From assembly GCA_050084515.1 (NCBI GenBank), contig CM114272.1, positions 34,038,001 to 34,102,000 on the forward strand: DNA of 64,000 nt. The letters are read 5' to 3'. The translations under genes were made by a program, and so were the position numbers. Shown here one piece after another: positions 13,173 through 25,700 of the stretch. The notes under the pieces are model-generated. The model saw only the letters and a program-made list of their open reading frames with translations, made no database searches and was not told the DNA's origin. Numbering within the stretch: position 1 is the stretch's first letter; every line of letters begins with the position of its first letter. Origin of the DNA: Blasia pusilla. Lineage: Eukaryota > Marchantiophyta > Marchantiopsida > Blasiales.

Positions 13173-14395
13173 TTTGCAAGATTTTTTTGAAGAAAATAGT
13201 GAAGTAGGTGAAATTTAAGACCGGTTTAGAGATATGAATCTCCACACATTTCATAGTGGAGGTTCGGCAATTTTGTCCAGAGTTGCTAAGACTTTTGCAA
13301 AGTCTGTACTTCCTGTAATTAGGCAATTCATGTATTTCCTCTGAAGAAGAATCCCATAGAGATGTTGTAAATAGGCGCTACCAGTGAAGGATCCATTCTT
13401 CATGGAACATTTCTCCAAATGCAAACTTTTTCCAATCACTTGTAATTGTAACATCATTTCCATGACATAAGCTTTGATTGTTTCGAATTTGAAAACCATA
13501 TCAATTCGACGTAAGTATCCATCGAACAATGGAACTGAGTCAAAATTGGGCGTTGTCCAGTAAAGTTCTATTAATCTTCCAATCAACTTTCTCTCGAATG
13601 ATAATAATGAGAGAACGTTATCAACTGCAAAGAACCAAATTGTACTCTAGCCCACCGTGCAGTACAACAATGCAGTTCACATTTGCCAAGACACTGCAAT
13701 CATCCAACACTCCTAAGGGAAGGGTAGTTGAGTTAAATTTGGAGATGGAAACTGTGCTAAAATCCATTGTTCGCCTCTCGATATAGTAAATATTTGCGAT
13801 TTAACATCTGAACTGCGGGCACTAAGCTCCGACGTCAAAGAGCGAATTCTCACGTCCACAACAGAAAAAATGTTTTTGTCCACATCGCATCGACATTAAA
13901 ACCCAGGGTAATACACATTTTAAAGGAAACTCATGTTCGAATCATACCAATAATTATCATATCACTATCGCACGGGGCGATGATAACTTTCATCTTCATC
14001 ACTTTCCTCGACAAATTGCAAGAATGCATTTTACTCAACAATCCGGATTTGACATGGTTTTTAATCATCTTCTCTTGGCCCCGAGGATCTTGATGAGGAC
14101 CGTATGCCCTAACCACTGTAGTTTACAATTATGTCTCCGTCTCGGAATAAGCCCGCAGCCCAAGCTCCTAATCATCCTTTTAATGGCTACTGATAAAATA
14201 AATAGCTCACTTCAGCTATCGATAACATGCAAAAATGTGGAAGAAATGCTGATGTCCTCCCATGCACATCCGTCAAGCCTAAGGGACCACCAGAGACATC
14301 TCTGCTGACTTTGGCCTGCGATAACTTGAAAGCCCTGCCAAGGATCGATTCGGCTCAACAATCCCGCAGGATCATGTTTACTTCACTGGCTGGCA
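13173..14395. other. Convergent intergenic region between MSH7 and HMT
   Basis: This holds the 3' ends of two genes that face each other. Open frames on both strands are short and show no motif I know; the minus-strand frame at 13251-13586 is the longest and may be retroelement debris. No terminator-like or RNA gene structure was identified. Confidence 0.45.
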
Positions 14396-17300
14396 TCAGC
14401 TGACCCCTGCATGTTTATCGTGTCGATGATGCTGCAGAGCGCCAGCGATAGCCCTGACTGTTGCCGGTGTGGTCTGGCAACATCCGCCAATTAAATTTGC
14501 CCCCGACTTCCTCCATTGCTCGACATAGTCGACCAGGTCATCATCAGTCGCACCGGTTGACGACTAAAACAAAATCAACGACAGCCATCAGAGATTGGAT
14601 CTGGCAATCATCTTCGGTTACTACGGACATATTTTCTTACGGCATTCATGCACCTTGCAAGCTGGGGGCGGCGTCTATGGTCGCAAGCTTACTACAGGTA
14701 CTACATAACTTGAGCAGTCTCTCTGCATTTATGTAAGCAAGCACTCCACAATACTTGCACGTACGGGGAGTTAGGGCAGCACTGCAAGAAGCGACACCCT
14801 TTCAACGAAGAGCAAAATCCGAAGTCTACTTCACCGACTGTCCCTACTCGACTCTGGGGTCGTACGTACTTCTTTCCTCGCAAGAAAAGCGAATGATTGA
14901 CCAACTTTTGCTACCCAACTGACTATTTTTCTGAAAGGTATTTCTTGGTCCGAACAAGTTAGGTTTTTGATAGTCTCGAGACCCTAGGCTAATCAAAAAG
15001 CAAGGCAACCGATCAGCGTGTAAACCAGCAAATTTGCGGCGTTGGAGCCCCGGGTACTGAAAACTGTAAACGGCAGTATGCTCTTTGAGAAAGCAAAGAA
15101 GGGATGAAAGACAAGAAGCTTACAATCCACTGCTTTGCAGCGGCATCCCAATTTTCACCACGATTCGGATACACCACTATAGGTTTTGTTGTCACCTGCC
15201 ACTCAAGCGCACAGTAGAAACCGTTGGCACCTAGCACCTCGTTACATGATTTCAAAATTGAATTGACTCTGTCAAGTAAACTCCCAATGAACTGACTGAT
15301 GAGAACAAGAGAAACCAGATGTGACCGCACGCAAGATAATACCTCCCGTGCCCTTGAGATGAGTTCGTTGCAAAGAGAAGGAGGAGTGCAGTTGATGCCA
15401 AACGCTACGACTTTTTTACTTCGTTCTACTAGCTCAGCACAATCTCGGATCGAATCACCCCTTACGACATTAACCCCGTCTTTCGAGATGTAAGAGATCC
15501 AGGCTGGCACTTTAACATCTTCTTCTTCGAGCACCTCAACGAGTGCCTGCACGCAGATACGAAGGAAGTGATGAGCATACGTCGAAAAATTCAAGTCGAC
15601 AGAACTTAATAGCTTCGCTTTTACTCTCCTCGAGAAATCAACTGATATTCGGAACCTGGTCTGTCCGTTAAGAGAACACCTCATCTGCACGCTACAGCCG
15701 AGAGCAAAATACTGGCGTTGTATGGATTCGTTTAAAAGAAAGTAAATCTTACCCGAGCTTCTAACAAAGAAGGAATAGTTTCTAACGCCAGTAGGTCGGG
15801 TCCCGCTTCCACAAGCACCACGATACGTCGTCTGTGAAATTCCTTGAGCATCTCCAAAGTCATTTGAGGACCATAATCTCCACTGCAATTGCGATCCACG
15901 ACTGTGAGAGTCGCATGCAAAAATCGACAATAGCAATTTTCAAACTCCAATAGCTCGACGACGAGAAATTGGTTAAGATAGGCTACGGGAGGCATCATAT
16001 ACTGAACTCACACAGAAATGGATGAGCATTTAACCCATGTAACACCCGTGTCTTTAAAGTCCCTAACTCCGCTAAATTCAGTATACTTGAGTGTCTATTC
16101 AGAAAGCAGTTGAGGCAAATTTCAGAAATTTGACATCATGGGTGATGATAACCAGAGAAGAGCATCTCTTGAACGAACCTATACTCAGAACCATCTGCCA
16201 AATAAGCTCCATAGCTGCCAACAGAGGCACCGACTAAAGCACGACAGTATTTTCCAGCCGCTGCTTCGCCAGTCAGGACGTGTTGTTGGTATTCATTCCA
16301 GAATCGATCACGTTCATTACATGCCAATGTCACACTTCTCCTCAAAAATTCCTCTCCCTCTGCTATTGTATACCCCTGTGACTGGAAACCCTGCAAAGTT
16401 GCCTGAGATGGAGAAGGCAACGTGGACAGTTACGGTACTTTAAAAACGACGAAGCGGGAGAATTTGCAGCTGCAACCGTGCACTGACATGTTTCTCCTAA
16501 TGCACCATAAAAGACGTAGGCCCCAACTTCTATGCGATAGCTGTATCAGGAATCAATTTAAGGTTGAGATGTAGCGACTGTGATTATTCAACGAGGGTTC
16601 GAGAGAATTTCAGTGACAAAAAATCCTTAGGAAACAGACGCACGCATTCCGAAGCGCTGTTGCTAAGGAGTTCTGAGCTTGCAACGTTAAAAACTTCCGT
16701 CCACAACTCTATCGTCTCTTTATATTTATTCGAACCTGGTATGACGCCGTCAGCACAACCTGCGCACCAGCTTCGAGGTAATCCCAATGTACCTACAACA
16801 TAAGACCGTGAAAAACTATTATCCTCTATTCTCCATTCTAGCGGCACGTCACGTGAGTGTATGTATCCATCTCGATGACAGCCCTTGCTGTGCACGATGC
16901 ATTAGAAGGAAACACCTGGAGCCAGTTTCCTGAGCCCGTCGCAGATGACCAGTTCATTTAAGTGGGGAACTTTACGATTGTCTTCACTTGTTAAACTGTC
17001 TGGCCCGTCCATCGGATTGCATCTCCGCTAGAGAGTCGTAATTCAATCGTGAAACAAGACGGCAAAGAAATACCCCCTAACAGTGTGATTCTTCACTCAC
17101 CTACCAACACTGCAGTTAGAATCGGTAGACAAAAAGTAGGCGAACATGGGAAGCTTGCTTGCCAGAGGCGTACCGTGCAAATCCCTACGACGCAAGAAAA
17201 GACTGCTGATGGCAACTCATCGACGGAAGAAACTGCCCAGGGACTCTTACATCTGAACAGGAGATGATAAACGACCGCACCACATGAGGGATACACCTTT

Positions 17301-17637
17301 CGAGCACACAAAGACAGAACAACGTCGCAGAGAAACCTTTCGATTCGACGAAGGTCATACGAACCGTAACCACACATTACTCCGCCGACGAAAATTTGGA
17401 TAATCTCACCTTGCTAACAAGTTCCGGATTGGTAATCAGACACAACGCAGTCCAGAGCGGATTACGAATTTCCGCACCGTGACGCTCCAACTGCACGGCC
17501 ATCCCTCCATCGATCACTGCACAGCCCCCGCATGTCCTCACAAGCTCCGCAACATTCAAAAACGGATCCACTCCTCCCGCTTGCAGATCCACCATCGCCA
17601 TCGCTCTCTCCGCACTCCTCCTCCGCCGCCGGCCCAA
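14396..17637 (-). CDS. HMT: Homocysteine S-methyltransferase, 7 exons
   Basis: Transfers a methyl group from S-methylmethionine (or AdoMet) to homocysteine to make methionine; in plants it is a cytosolic enzyme of the S-methylmethionine cycle. Exons on the minus strand: 17410-17637, 16736-16792, 16179-16402, 15753-15882, 15343-15546, 15124-15195 and 14396-14563, giving 360 residues with all phases consistent. Family signatures are CGGCAVIDGGMAVQLE near the N-terminus, YLEAGAQVVLTASYQ, SVGSYGAYLADGSEY, FHRRRIVVLVEAGPDLLALE, the first zinc-ligand motif GINC (exon 5), KPIVVYPN (exon 6) and the paired zinc-ligand cysteines GGCC followed by QTTP (last exon). The last exon lies 560 bases from exon 6 and is outside any long open frame. 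Most relatives have R where this has Q in GGCCxTTP. The start at 17637 adds an arginine-rich leader (MGRRRRRSAERAM); an internal Met 13 or 15 codons later is possible. Confidence 0.92.
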
Positions 17638-18060
17638 CCAACAAACGCCTCTACAGCACCTCTACGCTCGTCCCCCACTCCCCTGTCTCTATGGCTCCCA
17701 CAACAAAACGCTCCTACACCTTCCTCCACGATCCCCGCCTCCTTCCCTCTTTACACCCCGCCGCTACCCGCTCCCGCTCCCGCTCCCGCTGCCTGCTTCG
17801 CTCCTTCTCGCACACCCGCGCGCCCGCCCGCGAATCTTGTGAACGGGTTTTCTCAAGAGGAGACACTTGGCATGCAGACTCATTGCAGAGTTCCGGATTC
17901 CGGAAGCCCGCGCGCGATTCCGTGACAGTTTTCTCGAACCTTTGACAGCGCACAGTTGGCACATGCGAAACGCCACTGCATCGCGAGTCGCGATCGCGAT
18001 CTCGGAAGATTCTCCAGCGCTCGCTGCGAGAACGGACGCTCCAGATTCCACATGACAATA
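17638..18060 (-). promoter_or_regulatory. HMT upstream/5' leader with hexanucleotide repeat
   Basis: GC-rich, pyrimidine-rich on the + strand, lying directly 5' of the HMT start. It contains a short microsatellite of about four CGCTCC units near 17763-17795. Several overlapping open frames on both strands are best read as composition artefacts. Regulatory role is inferred from position only. Confidence 0.35.
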
Positions 18061-18377
18061 TTCAAACAAACGAAACGAAAGAAATTATGGTCGGATAGGG
18101 TCTGACAAATCGTACGGGGGGTGTCACTTTCTGGATAAGTCCCAATTCTCGTTCCCTTCCCTCCGGAGAAATAGAAAAGGTTAAACTAGCCTACGCATTC
18201 ACGTCCAGATTAGGAGCATCTGGAGGTGATCCCCCCATGATTACCCCCGTAATTCCGTCGCCTACAAATTAACCCTCAGTAGTAAGTTTCTTTTTAGTAA
18301 GTTGCTTTTTAGGGGTAGCTTTGTAGGACGTGCTGGAAAGATATATGTCTTTAGAATGATGCTCAAAGTACGCCTTT

Positions 18378-18600
18378 TTTTATCCATATACACGATTACA
18401 AGAGAGTGGAACCCATCAAGAATACGTTTTGTAGGTAGTTTTGGAGGTGTAGTTTTATCCATATACATGATTAGAAGAGAGTGGAACCCATCAAGAACAC
18501 ATTTTTAGGTAGTTTGGGAGGTTTACTTTTATCCATATTCAGGATTAGAAGATAGTGGAACCCATCAAGAATACATTTTTTAGGTAGTTTTGGAGGTGCT
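18378..18600. repeat. Three-copy tandem repeat, unit 74-75 bp
   Basis: Units start at 18378, 18453 and 18527. Each begins ttttatccatat, contains gagtggaacccatcaagaa (or a close variant) and ends in ggtagttttggaggt. Copies differ at several positions. A partial degenerate unit may precede at about 18286. Too short to be a satellite; probably local slippage or part of a larger repeat family. Confidence 0.8.
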
Positions 18601-20029
18601 TTTAAATCACTTTTAAATTTCACAACTCAGGTAGAAACATTCCAAATATAAGGATCTTACGAATCTCTTAATTGAAATCAATTCAAACTTTTGAGGTTCA
18701 GCTGGATTGGATTCACTCCAAGTTAAACTCATTCCTAAAATTTAGTTGGGCAAATGAAGGGTTCTAAGGGAAAAGAGCGTTGTGCTAATGATCTATACTT
18801 CTTTTCGGCACTTCTACTCCCAAAGAAGTGAAGCTTTCTTGAAAAGTCCCTTAAAAAATATTACTTTACGCAAGATTGTACCTCCTCTAGCATCCATACA
18901 AATTTTTAGGTTAGAGGAGACGCATAATAAATTTAGAGACTTCAAAGGCTATAGGAAATGTGGGAGAGATGTTATTTTCATGGACCTAGGATATAATTCA
19001 ATGACGTTGTAAAGTGGAAAAACATGGAAGTTACATACTTATGCTACTCTGTGGTGCTCTTACTAGTATAATAGACTTCCTTACCTAGGTGCATATTACA
19101 TGTTAACTCTTGGGATAAAAAAATTCACTACTTGAGATGATTATTTGCACTCTCGAATCAAACATGACATAGTTGAAATTATAATTAATAATTCCCTTAT
19201 CTCCCTTAAATTATAACTCCAAGAGAGATAGAAATGTTTTTTTTTCTCACCAATGTTGTTGATTATATTTTCTAATGGATTTTTTTAAAGATTGGTTATT
19301 CTTTTATAATTCTTTTTGGTCTCTTTTCAATCTCCATTTTCTCTTTCTTAGGAGGTTCTCTTATATCCCTTTATTCATGGTGCCTTTCTCTTGATGAGAG
19401 AAAGGCCACAAGACATCTCAATGTCCATTGAGATTTCAATGTTTTTGGTTGGGGTTCCCACAAAGAATTGTTTTTCTTTTTATTTTCATTCGAGGCGTGG
19501 ATTTTTTTTCCAAAGTATTAGCATGGGGGCTATGCTCGACAATCCAAGTTGCGAATTGAATAAGTGACATTTCTAAGAAGATCTTAAGTCACTTCAACGA
19601 TACCAGTTGATCATCTACTTTTTGAGATGTGTGTCACGTCTGTTAGGATAGATCGACGAGATCTAGTAGAGTGCCTTCGGAGATACTGGAGGATAGTCTT
19701 AGGAGATCGAGGATGACCTGTTGAGGCCACATGTAACCTACGAGAGCAAGTTTTCCCTTCTTTTGGCTCATTTGGAGCTATATTGAGGAACTTACTATTT
19801 GGGATAAGTTATAATTTTTTATATAGTTAACTTTCCACTTTGGGAAATGGCTCTTGACCCGTTAGAGCAGATCAAGAGCTAAGGAGGTGACTTGCGAACA
19901 TAGATTAATGTAGAGAGGGCTTTGGAGGGAAGGGGTTTAGGGAACCATTGAGAGGTTGGTGTGAGACCTTGTTGTTGTGATTGAGAGATTTGATCGATTT
20001 ATTGGTATTTCTCGTCTTGTTGTGTGGAT
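18601..20029. other. AT-rich spacer, no gene seen
   Basis: Low-complexity AT-rich DNA with one 76-codon open frame (18782-19012) lacking any recognisable motif. The part after about 19600 is less AT-rich and leads into an LTR-like end at 20030-20140, so it may be the body of a decayed LTR retroelement. Confidence 0.4.
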
Positions 20030-20140
20030 TCCATGAGTTAGCATGGGATCGCGTATATTTGTGTGTATGTTCGATGACAATGATGGATATTGTGTAGCGA
20101 TGTGTATGCGCACGACATGTCTCTTAGTATGTGAGGGTGC
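20030..20140 (+). mobile_element. LTR 3'-end relic, same family as the DNMT-gypsy element
   Basis: The stretch ending gatgtgtatgcgcacgaca aligns with the LTR end of the main element (gatgtggattcgcacgaca, ending 35852). The upstream tgtgtatgttcgatgacaat and gatggatattgtgtagc parts also fit. Divergence is clear, so this is an old or related copy. Boundaries are approximate. Confidence 0.5.
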
Positions 20141-23100
20141 CTCAGGTCTACATAACATTTTCAAATTTTAAGGGAAATAAAAACCAAGAAAGAATCAATT
20201 GGGAGAATTAAAAAAAATATAAACCCTTGGATGTTTTTTAAATGAAAGGGAAAAAATATGAAAAAATTGATGATATTTAACCTCTACTCCTAAAAGGTCT
20301 GAATTTTTTTTAAAATCCTTTCCCTCCTTGCAATACCTCCCTTATGTGAACTTAACTACCCCTTACCATCTTTAATTTTTTTTATTATATGGACAATCAT
20401 ATATGTCGCTTGATGACATGTCTTAAACATAAACATTACAACATGAAGAGACTCCTCCCATAAGTCCATCCTCTACTATTAGTATATATTTTAAAATTTA
20501 TGTGCACAAGCATATGAAAATACCAAAATTACCTTATTGTGAGCGTATGTTGTTATGCCGACAACATTCGTTTTGCCATTTGCCTCAAAGATACCTATCG
20601 ACAAGTTTGAGACAAAATATTTAAAACTAAGAAGAGACCTTCTTTTAATTGAAGATATTTGTGAGATGTCTATAGATGCCTTCATTCTTTGTAACAATCC
20701 TCAAATTTTTAAAGATTTTCTTTCTTTTAATTGTCCAAATATCTTTGCAATACGTTAAGTTGTTCTAGCCTAAAACAATTATGCATATTTCACTTTAATT
20801 TTTTTCTCCATCCATGGAATTCCTTTGATGTTGTTATTGTGATTTATTCCTCACGTGTTCCATTCAACTTATTCAACCTTTCATAATATATTCTTCTACT
20901 TAAAAAAATACCTGTAGTATGGACTAATATCATAGTTATACACAATAAGTTTTAGGTGCAATACACATCTTTATGCTCAAAAAACTTTTTCTCTCCTTTA
21001 AAAAAAAACCTAATCTCATTCAAAATAAGTAAAAATCTATTTTAAATCTATTGACCAGAGTTATGTCCTTACCATTCTATAATGACGTTTGATTTTATTT
21101 CGAATATTCTTTCCATAGTAGACAATTTCAACTAAGAGTTCCATTTACATACAACCATAATTGAATTACAGAGATCATTTGATTTCCTCTCCATAGTTGT
21201 GTTAGTAATTGATGGAGGGGGGGTCAAGGTTACGTGTGGACAAAATCCATGTCGACGGACATGTCCATGTCCGTGAACTTACGTCCAATCTTTGGAAGGA
21301 CTTATCCATATTGGCCCCATCTTCCCCTTCTTTCTCATTCTATCCACTTGCCTTAGTGTTTTGCACTTTCTTGTTTCTTCCGCCCCCACATGCATCCCTC
21401 CTCCTTTATTGCACCACTCGCCCTTGCCCTGCCTTCCATCATAAGCTATAAGTGTGGACCCCACCTCTTCCAATCCATGTCTGTGAACATGTCTAAACTT
21501 ATCTGTCTTTGTCCGTCATATAAACAAACTTGTCCATTTTTCTGCAACTATGAAGGGGATTTATTAAATGACGAGGATTTCTTCTAAAAGAAGTAAAACT
21601 CATCTTAAAGGGGAAAATATCAAGTGTCATAGTCTTCATTATAGGAGATAAAGAAATTAAGGCACTAAATTAAATTTGGATTTTCTAAATAGAAACACTT
21701 ATTACTCTCATCTATTTTCAATGGAAATAAGGGAGATTATTTAATCTAGAAAGAATCTTTTAAAATAAAAAACCTTAGAATGAAAAGCATGTCTTGCATT
21801 TCATGGACATGGTCTATGTTTTAAATAATTTTACATTTTTTAGGAAAAAATTACATATTCTTCTAAGAATGGAAAATAAGACTTTTTCTAATCTATTCTA
21901 CTAATTGAAGAAAAGGAGAGGGGAGGGCGGCGGCGTTAAGGTTGGAGAGGATAACTGGTTATGTAAGTAAAGTCTCTTTTAAATGAAGGGAACCATTTTT
22001 CAAAGCAAAAATTTTGAAGTATTATATTAAATCTTATAGAAAAAAAAGAAGAGGAAGCACCAAGTCCAATATGGCTATTTATGAATGAAAAGCTTAAGGA
22101 CTACATCTTTATTGTAATCCAAAGAAAGAAACATACTTAATCTAGAAAGAATATTATAAAATAAAACGAGCCATATAATAAGTTGATGAAATGTTTCTTG
22201 CATTCATAGGATCGCAAAGTTGTTCAAATATTTTAAATAAAACCCATTTAGAGATTTAAAACTATAAGGTCTTAAAGAATTAGAGAGATATTTATCATCT
22301 TGAAAATTTAGTATATGGTAATGGTATTTCTATCTGATTTTTACCTTTATTTTACCCAATGGATGCTAATAGGAATCCATGCATTCTTGCCTTAATTTTA
22401 TGTTCCTAAGATTTTACTGTTTGTTTTGTTCTAACTTCCATCCCATCCCTAATGTATCTACATGATCTTTATTTGTAGGAATGCTTTGACCTTTTCGCCC
22501 TATCATCCTTTGTGTTCATAATCCATACATGTTGTCTTATGTCAATATATCCATACGTGATCATATATTATTGTTGCACATTTTGAATGATTTCCATCCT
22601 TGTCTCTACTTTTTTTGTCCTTATTTTCAAAGATTGCATGTAGATGCTTCTTGATGTACGCTTGAATCACTTCTTAGACCCTAAAAATTTATCTGCATAT
22701 TTATAAATTAGAATAAATCTTGGAAAAATAGAAATTGATCCTAGTACTTCACATGGAGTATTAAAAACTATTAATTTCTATTACGATTTTCCCAAAAGCC
22801 TAGAAAAAAAAATATAGACTTATTTGAAATAAAAAATAGAACAACAAGGAGTCATAATTGAATGTATGGTAACCATAAAGGATATCACCACCTCCAAGAA
22901 ATTTTTTAAAGAAATATTTTTCCTCAATCAATATTATAATATTGAGTGAGAAAAAAATGCATAGGTCTTGAGAATACCTATGCGATGCATGCTGTCTTCA
23001 AAAGTATGAAAATTTTAGAACCTTTTGTTTCAATAAATAGAGAAATAAATCCAAAATCTTCTCTTTGTCTTGGTCCATGCATGTTAGAAATTTTTATGTA

Positions 23101-24959
23101 GAGATTTTTTCCCCAAAAATTTGGAAGTAAATAATTTGAGATGATAATAAAAAATAAAAATAAAGAATCACTTCATTTTACAGCTAATGGCATATTATTA
23201 TTAATGAAAAACACATTTTGAATAATTTGGTGAATTAGGTAATTCAAATGAGAGAATAGTAAGAAAGACTAATGAGTATATAATATGGGTATGCAACCAA
23301 GTGTAATCAAACCAAGTAATAAGGCTTTTATCCCAATCCTATTCTTGCAATCGTTAACCCCATGTTGTCCATAATCTTCAAAATGACATCTTTAATAGAC
23401 TTAGAACTTTAATATGTATTTATGTTTGCATTTAAATATTCCTAAAATAACACTAAATTAAAATTCATTTGGTCGAGGTCCAACATACATTTGGAAAATC
23501 AAAATATTCATAGAATATAGACTAAACAAAGTGTGGAATGGAGTCTTAAATGTGTAGTATTAACATCTAAAAGTCCAATATTAAGATTTGAACATTCTTA
23601 TTCTAGTGGATCGGATGCCCAAGAAATCATAGGTAAAATTAAATTATTAGAAATGATTTTTTATAGGAGGTAAATATGATTTATTTATTTTAGTATAATT
23701 ATTTTTAAAAAAATATTTGGGATAAATAATTTTTCTAAGAGAAGATTTGATCTGGATTTTTTTTATGTGAGCATATTTAAAACATAATAATATAAAAAAT
23801 TCATGCTCACAAGGAAAAAAGAAGAATAAAACTTTAAAACTTTAGATAATTCATGACATTTAGACTCTTGATAGTGCAAGTAAGAATTTTCCCTCTCTAT
23901 CTATAACCATATTTCTAGTTTATGAATTGGGATGTAAGGATTTAACTCCTTTTGTGTCAAGTTTGCACAACATGGAAAAATATCTTTTTCTTTATGTCTT
24001 TACGGTGATTTGGTGGATCCTTGGCTTGTCAAGATGCTTTCAATCCAAATTTGAAAGTTATAGGATACATTAATTCGTTGAGGTAGCAGAGACTTCCACC
24101 TAGGCATATTTACAAGGTATTTTTTGTAAATGAAGACGTATCTTCTTGGAGGCGCCTTTATCCTACACCTCTCATACTATTTGAGTTTTTTGGTTCGGAT
24201 ATATGCTAGAATATATGTTTGCATCTTCCAAGCAAAGGTAAGATCTAGGAGGTAAGGCAAAAGAATATCTAACAAATATTCATATGTGAAATTGCAGGCC
24301 CATAGGAGAGGATGAATGCTCTTGAAATATGGGTTTGCAAGTGTTGAATAGAGAAAATTTATTTTCAAAAACTTAATTTTCAAAGAATAGTCTTGATATT
24401 GAATATTAATATCATTCAAAGTTTCCCATCATATTATATGATTACGATTTTTCTTACTGTATCTAATGGTGTAGTTTCTACAACTGTCCAAATAAATTCA
24501 AAGGTCATATGTCAATCACTATGCGGCCTGGGTTTTTCGGTCTTTTAGGAATTGGTTTGATAGGGAGGGAAATTTAAACGACACCATAAAAAACATACTA
24601 ATACAAAATGAAGACAGTCCAAATGCCATTAAAGCTGGCTCACATCTCCATTCAATCCTATGGTTGAGCAAATTTCAAGGGAATAACTTGTATTTTGTAG
24701 CCTCTGAAGTTTAAATCAAGTTAGCACCCAGACATATCCATTGTACGTGGCTACAAAAGAATGAGAATTGCTATGTTTTCTATGTCATGAATGATTATTG
24801 AAAATGCATTGTGTTCTCAAGCCATTTTTCTCATGTTGAGCCTTTGGAGCACTTCTCTTGCTTGGTCTTGGTTGGATCTTGAGTGTTAGAGTCCGAATTC
24901 CCTCATGGTGGAGGGTGGATGTGGCTTAATATTTCGTGTAAATTTGAGGGCGTTGTTGG
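20141..24959. other. Long AT-rich stretch without recognisable genes
   Basis: About 4.8 kb rich in A/T runs. Open frames are short (for example 20555-20758 +, 21209-21451 +, 24177-24419 -) and have biased, low-information composition. No tRNA, rRNA or conserved protein motif was seen. It is probably accumulated repeat debris. Confidence 0.45.
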
Positions 24960-25125
24960 CCATATGAGCCATTTTTCCTTTGATTTTGTTGTGTAGACTT
25001 GGTCTACGTGCATGAGTGTATTTGGTATGTGAGTGGATCTATCCATGTGTTGTGAAGATTTTTGTTTTGCAGATATGATCTACGATGTATATTGTGCAAC
25101 GATGTGTATGTGCACGACAAAGTTA
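24960..25125 (+). mobile_element. LTR 3'-end relic
   Basis: Ends with acgatgtatattgtgcaacg followed by atgtgtatgtgcacgaca, matching the end of the main LTR (35830-35852) and the relic at 20030-20140. It abuts, in opposite orientation, the LTR start of the minus-strand relic that follows, which suggests nested or rearranged insertions. Confidence 0.5.
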
Positions 25126-25129
25126 TTCC

Positions 25130-25700
25130 TCGCCTCTCCACATTTAACTCCACACGTAGCCTCCCAACAAAGGATTACTATATAATCTCCCTTATCTACA
25201 AATATTGTGCCATATATATATTGATACACAATATAATCACTATAACATACACACAAGCATACACTAACACAAAACATCACATCCATATTTACACCATCTC
25301 ATAAAGAGACTACACTATTGCCCCCTTGGTAGTGGTTGGGTTTCTATAATCCTAGATAGTTAATCGCTCTGTCAATAGTAACATGCACATGTCTAGTGCT
25401 AAGATCAAGAGGCCACGTGCACATTCATCCCATTATTAATTAGTCATCCCTCTACCATCCATCCATGTTACTCTCAATGAACATTCTCTAGGATATAACC
25501 AATATCCTAGAGAAAGTGCATCTGAGGGTGGCGTCAACTATGTCATGTATCACCCTCACAAGCAACCAACACATACTACCAACTTAGGCATTATGTACAC
25601 CCATCGAGGTCGTACACCTCCAACCATCGAACCTTAGCCACAAATGCGCAACGATAACCACACAGCCACAAATGTGCAACGATAACCACACACCCCAATG
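25130..25700 (-). mobile_element. Inverted relic of the PHD-bearing gypsy family (3' part)
   Basis: Read on the minus strand, this segment contains a block with TTGACGCCACCCT, then GGTTAT, GAGAGTAACATGGAT and CCTCTTGATCTTA. The block is collinear with the PHD-to-LTR stretch of the relic at 60130-60310. It is followed by a polypurine-like AAGGGGGC and an LTR-like start resembling 35280-35330. Reading frames are destroyed. Homology was judged by eye against the other copy. Confidence 0.5.
25637..25692. repeat. 28-bp tandem duplication
   Basis: Two adjacent copies of a unit beginning agccacaaatg and ending gataaccacac, differing at one base. It lies inside the minus-strand retroelement relic. 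Confidence 0.75.

Noticed and set aside
13251-13586. 111-codon minus-strand frame between MSH7 and HMT as a gag or integrase fragment
   Set aside because: No zinc knuckle, catalytic residues or alignment to the other relics could be seen.
15013-15936. 307-codon minus-strand open frame taken as one continuous protein
   Set aside because: Only three blocks within it match homocysteine S-methyltransferase. The rest reads through introns, and GT-AG borders with matching phases define separate exons.
17479-17945. Pro/Ser-rich + frames upstream of HMT
   Set aside because: Overlapping frames arise from C-rich repeats antisense to HMT exon 1; no recognised domain.
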